DNA of 64,000 nt from Plicaturopsis crispa FD-325 SS-3 (taxonomy: Eukaryota > Basidiomycota > Agaricomycetes > Amylocorticiales > Amylocorticiaceae): assembly GCA_000827205.1 (NCBI GenBank), contig KN832568.1:478659-542658 (forward strand), written 5' to 3'. Below are positions 34,435 through 44,518 of this stretch, piece by piece. Position 1 is the stretch's first letter; each line of letters starts with the position of its first letter. A program made the translations under genes and the position numbers. The notes under the pieces were generated by a model that saw nothing but the letters and a program-made list of their open reading frames with translations, did not search any database and had not been told where the DNA came from.

Positions 34435-34495
34435 TCCTCGCCGCGCGATCTCGTTTGTTCGTAGGAACGCCTGTTTGGACTGAAAGTAGGGAAGA
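34425..34495 (+). repeat. 71-bp exact direct repeat, copy 2
   Basis: Second copy of the block at 33372-33442. It continues directly from the copied kinase upstream region. Confidence 0.9.
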
Positions 34496-35008
34496 CAGTT
34501 TGCTATAAGAGCGATGCGAATTACCCAGCGCTTGCAACCGTTTCTCCAATACATCGGTATATACTCCTCCGTGATCTACATTTCGTTGACTTTTCTGATG
34601 CTTGCGAACCGCGTTTTTAAAGTGATTAAACAACTCGGGCTTTGAGCTATGCTGGGGCTATGAACCCACGACGAGCTGCGGCGCAATGTCCGTCGCGTAT
34701 CTGACTCTCAACATCATGACCGGAGGGCAATGGCCGTCTGTCTTCACCGTGGACGGAAATCATAGGACCGACTGCGCACGCCGCAGTCAAGCGGTGCATT
34801 GGATCAACCCAACTTCTCACCTTTCAGCAGATGAGCCCGCACTCGACGGACGTTCATGGTGATCAATTGTATGGGGGCTGTCATTTAGTGCGTTTTTTGG
34901 CATTAATTAGCCTCTTGAATTAGTGATCTTGCTCCTGCAATGTGCGTGCGCAGCTCTTCGTGATTACTTTGGTTTACTATTTTCCATTCGCAGCATGGTT
35001 GGTTTGGT

Positions 35009-35016
35009 TATATAAA
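35009..35016 (+). promoter_or_regulatory. TATA box of the first S33 hydrolase gene
   Basis: tatataaa lies 29 bp before the ATG at 35038 and 59 bp before the ATG at 35068. Transcription normally begins about 30 bp downstream, so the second ATG is the better start. Confidence 0.6.
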
Positions 35017-35067
35017 GCACCACAGATAGCTCTGTAAATGCCTCACAGATCCCCCCTCCACGTCGGA

Positions 35068-36907
35068 ATGCGTCGGGTCTTCAGCAAAGTCCTCTTGGCT
35101 GGCCTCTTAGCCATCCAACAAATTGACGCGCGCGATCTGAAGTCGCGCAAAGTCACCACGCGCCTCCGTGCGAGAGATGACGCGGCTTTCGATTGGTATA
35201 AAGTACGCGTCGCATATGCTTCTGACGCTGATGCTTAGCACTAACTCATCATACTTTGTGTTGGTGTAGCTCGACGCATCTGAGGACATAACATGGACAC
35301 CCTGTGGCTCCGGGCAGCAATGCGCGCGCGTCCTCTTGCCTCTCGATTATTCCCGGGAGGCGGACAGCCCGAAGGCGACAATTGCTCTGCAAATGCAGCC
35401 AGCTGCCGGCAACGCGACCTACAAAGGTACTTGTTTTCACCCTCGATAGAATCCGGTGTCCATTATACGGCGTCTTACAATTTCGCGTGAACAGGTGCTG
35501 TGCTTGTAAACCCCGGTGGGCCTGGCGGGTCGGGGACACAGATGGTTGCGGAGATTGGAACCAACCTCACGGAACTCGTCGGCGCGGGGTACGACGTCAT
35601 CGGGTTCGACCCACGGGGCACGGGGGCGACGCTCCCGCTAGCACAGTGCTTCGAGACCGAATCCGAGCTCCAGACGTTCGCCCAGCGGACACCCGTTCTT
35701 GTGAACGCCTCGGACGACTCCATTCCTTACTCCAAGGCGCAAAACGATGCCGTCGCTCAGCTCTGCCAACGCAAACTTGGCGGAAACGGGAGTGAAGACG
35801 CGAACGGGACTGTGGAGGAGTGGGGTGGCGGCAGGTTCATGGACACGGCTAGCGTCGCGACCGACATGCTGCGTATAATAGAAAAGCTGGGCCAGGACAA
35901 ACTCCACTACTTCGGCGTCGTGAGTTTTCACCTTCAACCGATATCATAGTTCTCCTTCAACTGACTTGATGGACGAACAGAGTTACGGGACAATCCTTGG
36001 CCAGTACTTTGCATCCCTGTATCCTGACAAGGTCGGGCGGTTCGTGATCGATGCCGTCTGCGACGCGGAATACTATCCGTGGAACTCAGCCCTCGTCGAA
36101 ACCGAGGGCGTCATAGACGGTCTCTACTCCTACTGCCACCTCGCTGGACCGGCGAAATGCCCGCTATATGAAAGTAGCATCGCAAAGATCAAAGCCCGCG
36201 TGTGGAACATAATGAAGACTAAAACACCTCTCGCCGTACCCTTCGCCGCGCAGGGCCCCGCAGTCGTCACTGAAGCTCTCCTCCAGCAGCAGATACTCAA
36301 CGCTGTATACTTCCCCATCAGTGAATGGCCCGAGTTTGCGAACATTCTCGTCGCAGTGGAGACGAACAACCAGTCTGTACTTGCCGCGTCAGATTTTGTC
36401 GCCGCAGCCGCTCCTGCTTGCAATTCCACCAACGAGCCCGCGCCCTGGTTGCGTACAAACAGCGCCGAGTACGCGATTGCGTGCTCAGACTATCCACTCG
36501 CAGACGACCCTGCCGCCTTCGACGCGTATCTCCGCGAGATGACGAGGGAGTCGCCCATCGCGGCGCCGGGGTGGGTAGGAAGCTACCTCGCATGCATGAA
36601 GTGGAAGATCGAGGCGAAGAAGCGCTTTGCCGGACCGTTCGCGGGCAACACGTCCTCCCCGATTTTCGTGTTGTCGAACGTACTCGATCCCGTGTGCCCG
36701 TTCGCGCATGCGCGCAGGGTGCACGCGCGCTTCCCGGGATCGGGGCTGCTTGTTCAGAATGCTACGGGCCATGTTGCGACGCTGACGCCGTCGGCGTGCA
36801 CGGTTGCTGCGGTGCAGGCGTATTTTGCAAATGGCACGTTGCCTGCAGCAGGGGCGGTGTGTCAGCCTAACGTGCTGCCGTTCGTTGGCGCGGTTGGTGG
36901 AGACTGA
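35068..36907 (+). CDS. Secreted S33-type alpha/beta-hydrolase (tripeptidyl aminopeptidase-like), copy 1
   Basis: Exons 35068-35202, 35270-35426, 35495-35919 and 35981-36907 give 547 aa. The start at 35068 gives a clean signal peptide (MRRVFSKVLLAGLLAIQQIDA); an upstream in-frame ATG at 35038 would sit at the transcription start implied by the TATA box. Fold landmarks: oxyanion loop NPGGPGGSGT, YDVIGFDPRGTGAT, nucleophile Ser in GVSYGTILGQYF, Asp in LDPVCPF, and His in NATGHVATL within a TAP-like C-terminal domain. Several N-glycosylation sequons fit secretion. It probably removes short peptides or amino-acid residues from extracellular peptides. The catalytic Ser codon begins the last exon. 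Confidence 0.88.
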
Positions 36908-37247
36908 AAAGTTTCAGAGCGGTGTTCGCAAATATTCAGCTCAGCATGTGGCTTTCCTGGACCTTCATTTTTTGTTCGACTTCCGGACGTTATCTATCTT
37001 TCTGTCGAATTATCTCCTTGCTCTTGGCACGGACTTGCTTACATGGAACACCCCTCGATTACTTGTTCGTCGCGGGGCCCGCAAGGTGTGCGACTCTTTC
37101 GGTTCCGTTCAAGGCTAAGCTTACTGTTATTTTCCTTTCCTCAATGCAGTCCGTTCTCAGCCATATGCAGAATGGTAGAAATGTATGTAAAGCATCGCGC
37201 GCGCCATGCCTCTCAATCGGCCTTCGACTTTCCCTCTCCCATCCGCA
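36908..37247. other. Spacer between the two hydrolases
   Basis: 3' end of copy 1 and promoter of copy 2. No TATA box as clear as that of copy 1; nothing else seen. Confidence 0.5.
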
Positions 37248-39063
37248 ATGCCAAATGCATGGTGCAGCATCGTCTTGATTTCCCTCACAATTGTCTACCA
37301 ACTGGATGTATTGGTACATGCACAGAATCAGGGCCTTTACGATCCTATCTTTACGAGGCAAGATGTCGATATCGACTGGTATAAGGTATGTTCTTTCTTA
37401 ACCCTATAGGTGCATAACGTTTGAATGTTTCCCGGCATAGCTCAACGCGTCTGAAACCATAACATGGACGTCATGCGGCTCCGAGCAGAAATGTGCCCGC
37501 GTTTTCTTGCCTCTCGATTATTCTCGGGAGTCGGTGAGTCCCAAAGCAACGATCGCACTACGGATGCAACCAGCTAGTAGCAATGTGACTTACAAGGGTA
37601 TGCACTTTCGAGACCCAAGTTGATAAGGATCCATCTCATGGTTCTACATGCACAGGAATAGTGCTCTATAACCCAGGCGGACCAGGCATATCAGGAACAA
37701 TGTTGGTGGCTAATATCGGGCCTATCATCGCCAACCTCGTCGGTCACGGGTACGATATCGTTGGTTTCGATGTACGAGGTGCTGGAGCTACGTTGCCTCT
37801 CGCGCAATGCTTTGAGACCGAACCACAGATGCAAACTTTCACTCAATGGACACCTATCCTTCTAAACATATCCGACACCTCTATTCCTTACTCGAATGCG
37901 CAGCAGGACGTGGTCGCTGAACTTTGTCGCCGCAAGCTTGGCGGGGACGGGAGGGAGGATGTGCACGGGACCGTTGAAGAATGGGGCGGTGGCAGATATA
38001 TGGACACCGCCAGCGTTGCGACTGATATGCTGCGCATAAACGAACTATTAGGACAGGACAAGCTCAATTATCTTGGCATTGTAAGTCCTATCATGTTTTG
38101 GTGTCTCCTGACCTTAACTGATGACACCATCGACAGAGCTACGGAACCGTCCTTGGGCAATATTTCGCGGCCATGTACCCAGATAAAGTCGGACTATTCG
38201 TGATGGATGCAGTTTGCGACGCCGAATACGACTCATGGTACTCGGTGCTCAGCGATACAGAGTCGGCCATCGATAGACTCTACTCTTACTGTCACCAAGC
38301 CGGCCCCCATGAATGCCCTCTATATGAGAGTGACGCGTCCCGAATCAAGGCCCGTGTCTGGAGTATCATGGACTCCAATACACCCCTCGCTGGTCCCTTT
38401 GCCGCGCAGGGTCCCGCGGTGATTACGAAAGCACTCCTCCAGCAACAACTGATCACCGCCGCATCTACTCCCATAACCGGATGGCCCCAACTTGCAGACA
38501 TCCTTACCGCAGTGGAGAGAAATAACCAGTCTGCGCTCGCCTCATCAAATATTATTGCTGCGAGCGTGCCTCTTTGCAACTCCACCAACGAACCTGTACC
38601 TTGGTTCCGGGAGAACAGTGCGGAACAGGCGATTCGTTGCTTGGACTATCCGATCCCCGATGTATCTGCTACCTTCAACGCCTACCTCAGCGACCTCTTG
38701 GAAGTGTCGCCCATCGCTGCTCCGGTATGGGCCCAACGTCATCTCCAATGCATGAAGTGGCCGTTCCAGGCAAAAAATCGGTTCACCGGTCCATTCACGG
38801 GCAATACGTCCTCTCCGATCCTTCTCCTGTCCAACATCCTCGATCCCCAGTGCCCGTTGGCGCAAGCTCGCAGAGTTCACGAACGCCTCCCTGGTTCCAG
38901 ACTCCTCGTCCAAAATGCGACGGGACACGTTGCGACGCTAACCCCATCGGCGTGCACATTCGCTGCAGTGCAAGCGTATTTTGCAGACGGTACATTGCCT
39001 GCCGCCGATGTGTTGTGCCAACCAGACGTGTTGCCGTTTATCGGCGCGGCTGGTAGTCCCTGA
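37248..39063 (+). CDS. Secreted S33-type alpha/beta-hydrolase, copy 2
   Basis: Exons 37248-37385, 37441-37597, 37656-38080 and 38137-39063 give 548 aa. The last three exons have exactly the lengths of copy 1 (157, 425 and 927 nt). An in-frame ATG at 37206 is possible, but 37248 (MPNAWCSIVLISLTIVYQLD) begins the hydrophobic signal directly. Landmarks: NPGGPGISGT, YDIVGFDVRGAGAT, GISYGTVLGQYF (Ser), LDPQCPL (Asp), NATGHVATL (His). All catalytic residues are present. The pair is a tandem duplication with strong divergence at synonymous sites, so it is old. Substrate range may have split between copies. Confidence 0.87.
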
Positions 39064-39717
39064 GCGCCTGCAGCTGAGGCAAGCAACTCTTCGACTGCAT
39101 GTGATCGTTTGACCTGTTATTTGACCGCATGTACCCTTGTTCTTGGTTTCCGTCGAAGTCCGATTCTCCCTTGACGTCAAAAGTGTCTCCCTGGATTTGC
39201 CAGACCCTGTCAGTCGGGACGCAGTCTGTACTATACGCAACCCAAAGCCCGATGCAAAGACTGTGCTCGTGCTTCTCTTTCGTATGTTATCACTTGTACA
39301 CATTATCTGGAGACTTGTAGTGCTGATAGTCCTGCTTGCTATCCAGGGCCGTGTGTCATGATACAGAAGGCCTCTTTGGACACGCTTTCGATACGATGAC
39401 ATGACCATACTAGCACTTGCTCGCTCTTGATCCTTTGAGGACGGGACTTGCTAAAATTATTCGTGCGTGCTTCAAATTGATATCTGTGAAGGAAGTACTT
39501 AGCCCTCGTGTCCGTTTTTGATGAACAAGGTTTGTTAACTTACCGGTGAGAGTTATTCGCCTTGTTCAACTTCGCTCTCTTCGAGAACCGTCGCCGGCCT
39601 ACAACCAGGATAAGCACTCGAAATGCGCCCCTATGCCACATCATCGATAGCACTGCGAGATATATATAGTGTTCGACGTTCAAGCGGGGTACGTGCTTTC
39701 AAGCTTTCCTCTGCCCG
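39064..39717. promoter_or_regulatory. Spacer with the TATA box of the P450 gene
   Basis: 654 bp. tatatata at 39661-39668 lies 50 bp before the P450 start codon, a normal distance. The rest shows no gene. Confidence 0.5.
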
Positions 39718-41914
39718 ATGATGTTGCACTGTAATCTCCTTGCGAGCTTTTCATCTATAACTCTGATTATCTTCTTATGGTTCAGACGTCGTCGTCAGTC
39801 GCCATGCTCCACGCTACCTTTACCACCGGGCCCCAAACCACTCCCTATCCTTGGGAACCTTTTGCATATACCCATGCATTCATTCGGCCCAGCATATGCA
39901 CAGTGGGGACGCGATTGCGGTGTGTATGATGTTACCAAGGTTGATAGAACCACACTAAATTTGTGGTTACAGGCTCAGACATACTCCACGCTACGGTCTT
40001 TGGAAAATCAGTAATCGTCATAAACTCCATAGAAATTGCAACCGACCTCCTGGAGCGGCGATCGTTGATTTATTCTAGTAGGTACGTTTATAAAGGCTAC
40101 CAACCGTCCCTGAATTGAACTTCGACTGACCTGGCCTGGATAGACCATCTTCGATTATGGTCGGTGATCTGTGCGCAAGCTTGTTGGTCTATGTGGTGGG
40201 GATCCACTAATTTATGATCGGGATATGCCTGCAGCATGGGATGGCATTGGCACCTGGCGCTGTTGCCCTATGGAAAGATATTCCGCGCCTACCGTCGCCT
40301 CTTTCACCGCGAATTCAATCCACGAGCCGTGATGCGATTCAGACCGCTCCAGCTCAAAGCCACTCGCGATATGCTCCAAGGCCTCGCCGATTCACCCGAC
40401 GAATTTTTCGACCATCTTGTACAGTCAGTTCTTTCGGAGTTGCTGGTTTGTTTCGTATCTCTGCTAATCTCGGAGCAAACTAGTATGTCCGGCAAGACCA
40501 TCATGGGTATCACGTACGGTATTGATGTCAAGTCCCACGACGATCCATACATCGCTGCTGCGGAACGCGCGGACGCTTCGCTCTTCGCTGCCGGTCGGCC
40601 AGGCGCTTTTTACGTTGACTTCCTGCCATTTTGTGCGTGAAACGACCATTCACTCAGCCTGACTCAACTAAAAGCAATCTGCAAATAGTGAGATACCTGC
40701 CGGAATGGATGCCTGGCGCTGGATTCAAAACCAAGGCGAAGGAATGGCGGAACCATGCAGATGCTATCTTCAATCTACCGTACGAAGCTGCGAAACAGGA
40801 TTATGTCTGTGAAACTTCCTCGTTACAACGATTCGACAAGACTGATGCGCAAGCTCGACAGCTCAATGGTACATCAAGGGTATCATTTATTTCGCAGTGT
40901 CTCGAAGCTCTGGACAAGAACGTCAAGGACTTCGACGAGTTCGTTGTCAAAGGGACGGCTGCATCGATGTATAATGGTGAGCAACCTTGTACTCGCACTT
41001 TTGACGTCTCAAAAGTCGGCTCTCATGTTCCAATCCTGTGAAGCTGCTGTTGACACCGTATGTTTATTTTATTTGCTCGCGCTCTGCATGCATGCACTTA
41101 CACCTTATGGACTGCCTAGACTGCTTCCGTCGTCAAGATGTTTGTACTCGCCATGATTCGCAACCCCGATGTACAAGAAAAAGCACAAAAGGAGCTCGAC
41201 GAGGTCGTTGGCCGCGGGAGCCTTCCTGATTTCGACCACGAAAGCTCCTTGCCATATGTCAGCGCTGTGGTAAAGGAAGTATTCAGGTGGCAGCCCGTCA
41301 CACCAATCCGTAGGATATACTACTACGTTTGAATTTCACCGTGCGCCTGACCTTGTTTATAGCTTTTCCGCACATGGTGACAGCTGAAGATGCATACAAT
41401 GGATATCGGATCCCAGCAAATTCCTTGGTGATCCCGAATATATGGTGAGTCCCTGCTCTAAGTGAATTCGTGATAGAAAACTTATAACATCGTACTATCT
41501 GAGGGCCATGCTTCACAACGAGTCTGTATACCCCAATCCCTCCTCATTCATCCCGGAAAGATTCCTGGATTCGGATGGTCACCTCGATCCCACTGTCCCA
41601 GACCCCTCGCTAGCGAGCTTTGGTTTTGGGCGACGTATATGCCCTGGTCGCTACTTGGGATGGTCTTCCGTGTGGATTTCTATCGCGTCTATCCTTGCGA
41701 CATTCAACATCGAAAAGGCCGTCGACACCGAAGGGTCGCCTATAGAGCCTTCTAGCGAGTGTAAGCCGGGAATCGTCGCGTGAGTCCTTGTCTTTGTTTG
41801 CTGGGCTCCTGTAGTACTCAAGCCCTAGCAGGTCACCGCTGCCCTTCCCAGCGTCTATCAAACCACGCTCGGCGGTGGCTTTGTCTGCTATACAAGCAGC
41901 AGCACACAAATAAA
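39718..41914 (+). CDS. Cytochrome P450, class E, multi-exon
   Basis: An N-terminal membrane anchor (SSITLIIFLWF) is followed by the proline hinge LPLPPGPKPLPILGN. Later landmarks: C-helix MPYG-type segment LALLPYGKIFRAYRRLFH, a TYGIDVKSHDDPYI segment, and the oxygen-binding motif A-A-V-D-T-T. That motif is completed by a 14-nt microexon (41044-41057). Then come ExxR (KEVFR), PERFLDSDG and the heme loop FGFGRRICPGRYLG with the cysteine ligand. Introns are numerous and short (for example GTGCGC at about 40172 and GTCAGT at about 40422). The stop is at 41912-41914 after SAIQAAAHK. It looks like the multicopy Agaricomycete P450 monooxygenases of secondary or xenobiotic metabolism; ER-bound, substrate unknown. 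No lesion seen. Confidence 0.82.
41044..41057 (+). other. 14-nt microexon of the P450 gene
   Basis: Bounded by GTGAAG acceptor and GTATGT donor. It completes A-A-V-D-T, and the next exon supplies the second Thr of the conserved (A/G)Gx(D/E)T(T/S) motif. Skipping it would remove the proton-relay residues and shift the frame. Confidence 0.7.
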
Positions 41915-42254
41915 CCGTTCGTATGAGTTGATGTTAGTGCTATGTACTGGTTGCTTGTGCCGCCTTTTCCATCTTGAACGCTCAGCGCACTGGCGAACTG
42001 CTTTCACGGGCAACATCGATTATCTCGCAGAGACCCGGTCAACAACAGCGTTGGAATACCATTACATTGAATGGATTCGTTGTGCCTACATACATATACG
42101 TGAATGTCCTACACCTTGCCGTCGAGCTTTGTTTGATAATCCTATGCATTGGTGCTAATGAATACAGTTTAAGTTGAACATTTGAAGATGGCGCAATCCC
42201 AGAGATATTTTGATAAAGCAGTGAAGACCCAAAGAGAAAGCAGAGCGAGGGGAT
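41915..42254. other. Convergent 3' spacer, nothing recognised
   Basis: Between the P450 (plus) and TPR (minus) stop codons. No gene seen. Confidence 0.55.
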
Positions 42255-43251
42255 TCATGGGGTGGGGACTGGCTCAGAGGCCGCAGTCGGCGCTGGCTTT
42301 TTTTCCTTGGTTAAGAAGCCTAAAAAGCAAGATGTTATCACCGACGAATGTCTGAATGCCAAATCATGAGCTTCGTTACCTTTGAGTTTCTTGTTTTGCG
42401 CCTTTTCGCGCTCTCGGTCGATGGCCCGAAGCCGATTCAACTCGGCAGTCACAATAACAGCATCTGCATGATAGGGATAAAATGAAACTGAGGAAGCGGA
42501 AGAGTATACAACGTACCGTCCGGGTTTTTGGATACGAGCTCATCCAAGACCTTTTGAGCTTTCTCAAAATATCCTAGCTCACCAAGCGCCTTTCCCTTGC
42601 GGAACATCGCTTTATAGTTTGCCTCATTTTTGGCCAGAGCCTGCGCGAAATGATGTCAGGTCATTTATGGAGTTGTCGAGAGCGCAGGGTCTGACCTTAT
42701 TTGCCGTTTCTAGTGCACGTTGGTAATTTCCGTTCTTGAGATGGCACGCAGACATATTGGCATATATTTTCTCCACGATCTCGTCGACCTATGGCGCCAA
42801 GTCATGAATCAACGCCACATTTATGTTCGAGTCCACGCACCTCTGTCTTTTCCTCTTTGTTCTTCGCGGATTCGTCAACAGGTTGTGACATTCCCATGCT
42901 CTTCATCGCATTTCTAGAGGATAGTCATAAGGTATATCGGGACGCTTTTTTCTGAAAGGCTCACTCACTTGTCAATGCCAATTAGGTACATCAACGCCTT
43001 ACGGAATGCGTCGCGTCAATTAGTTAGTCCGTCTGGACACTAGAAGGGTACGCAGACCTCATGATACGCTCTCAATGCTATATAAGAGTTTGAATGAGAT
43101 CAATGCAATGGCGCGAGTAGAACATCGGGCACACACCATCTTTCGAATTATTGGCCTTGAACGACTGATCTGCTGTATCTTTCTTCTGCTTTGCGATAGC
43201 AATCTTCTGCTCGATATCGAGCACAGACTGGGATCCACTAGCGGTCGCCAT
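42255..43251 (-). CDS. Small TPR-repeat protein
   Basis: Start at 43251 (MATASGSQSVLDIEQKIAIA), stop at 42255. The exons, separated by four or more short introns, read a Lys/Ala-rich N-terminal helix, then ALRAYHEALMYLIG, EEKTEVDEIVEKIYANMSAC, HLKNGNYQRALETANKALAK and NEANYKAMFRKGKALGELGY, the A/B helix pattern of tetratricopeptide repeats. A charged helix follows (RLRAIDREREKAQNKKLK), then a C-terminal GFLTKEKKPAPTAASEPVPTP. It resembles TTC9-like or co-chaperone TPR proteins, cytosolic, possibly Hsp90-linked, but nothing here proves a partner. It diverges from the small membrane protein gene over 205 bp. Confidence 0.75.
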
Positions 43252-43456
43252 ATCGCGTTTTCTCGAGTAAGCAAATATCAGGATTATCGACAATTACAAC
43301 GACTAAAGACAACTTCAGTGAGACCTAGTGAGAAAGGGGCCAAACATCCCAATTGAACTTTTGCGCAGAACTGGACAAATTTCTCCTGGAGGCGTCGACT
43401 CCCGTGCAGTCAGTCGCCTTGACTTGAGCACAGTCTCCTCATAATATTCTTGAAAC

Positions 43457-43779
43457 ATGTCTTTGCTAGCCAACATACTCGGCTTTTCGATATTCGGTCT
43501 CGCTGCGAGACTAGGTCAGCTCGGAATACAGCGACGGCCCCTCACGTCTAGTACGTTCAGACTGCCTGCTAGCGGATGACTTGTCTTACACGCTTCCTCG
43601 CAGACCCTATTGGCCATCTCGTCGCGATGGGCACGTTCGGATTTGGTGGATACTGGGCGGTTGTCTGGGACGAACGCGCTGCCGTTATTCTCGCAGAAAA
43701 GCGTGCAGAAATAGCGGAGAGGAGACGAAAGCTTATAGAGAAGGCGGACGCGGAGGCAGCAGCAGCATTGGAGTCGTGA
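43457..43779 (+). CDS. Small single-pass (probably mitochondrial) membrane protein
   Basis: Exons 43457-43550 and 43604-43779 give 89 aa. The N-terminus is basic and amphipathic (MSLLANILGFSIFGLAARLG, QRRPLTS), followed by a Gly-rich membrane segment NPIGHLVAMGTFGFGGYWAV and a charged C-terminal helix (RAEIAERRRKLIEKADAEAA). Size and plan fit accessory subunits of inner-membrane complexes such as complex I (a NUXM-like protein is one thought), but I cannot name it. The intron splits the Asn codon of SNPIG. Confidence 0.65.
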
Positions 43780-44518
43780 GCTAGCCGTAAGTCCTTGTAT
43801 TTATTGCGCGGTGTATATGCGTTGATATTCCTTCTTGAACCAGATTCCTATATAACTTTGCTCATAGACTGGTCGATGTTATGCGTCGCTGGGGACTCTG
43901 AAGCGTGCGGCCAGGCGCCTCAATCCTGCGATTGTTTTAACACGAAACCGTACTATTTCATGCACCCGCAAAACTCTATGAGTTGCTTGCTAGTATGTTT
44001 ATCGCGTCGAGCTAATCAGAACCTGAACGTGTTTGCCTGCGGAATGTAACATTGAAGGGGTTGGAGCCGTCGAGCTGGTCGGAAGAACTAGGATGCCTTC
44101 CATGTTAGCGCGTCAAGGCATCGGAGCAAAGCACTCGGGTATCGTCCGTGAGCATTCATGTCCTGCCCGTCGACCCCGCACTTATGATATCATCTCTCCA
44201 CGATCTCAACGGTTACTCCTGGATTGAAAACTTGGCGAATAGAGTATCTCATTAGGAATTTTGTCCACCAAACGCCCTACTTAAATGACCATGAAACAGG
44301 TATGGTCAACACGCCGCTACTGTTCCACCGGCCTACAAATTACACAAAACGGTATCGTGAGTTTGTCATAGCTACAAGTGTCACAGCACTTCAAATGAGT
44401 ATCCTACCGGGTAACCTGAAGCTTGAATACTCGCACAGAACAGGTGGCAGTGAGTGCATGCATCCAAACTGGAATCGATTACAAAGTTAACATGAAGTTA
44501 TATTGACGAAGGATGCTA
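43780..44518. other. Intergenic, nothing recognised
   Basis: About 740 bp downstream of two convergent genes; only short unsupported frames. Confidence 0.55.

Larger units (their letters stand above)
31757..35037. other. Gene-poor mosaic region, about 3.3 kb
   Basis: No intact gene recognised. It holds two 71-bp identical blocks, a 39-bp block inverted relative to the kinase upstream region, a copy of the kinase first exon and promoter, and a 20-N gap (33809-33828). A TATA-like catataaatgg near 33600 precedes the gap. The pattern suggests repeated local rearrangement or a collapsed repeat. Confidence 0.6.

Noticed and set aside
44033-44490. Short forward ORFs after the small membrane-protein gene
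   Set aside because: No splice sites in phase, no motif, no paralogue.
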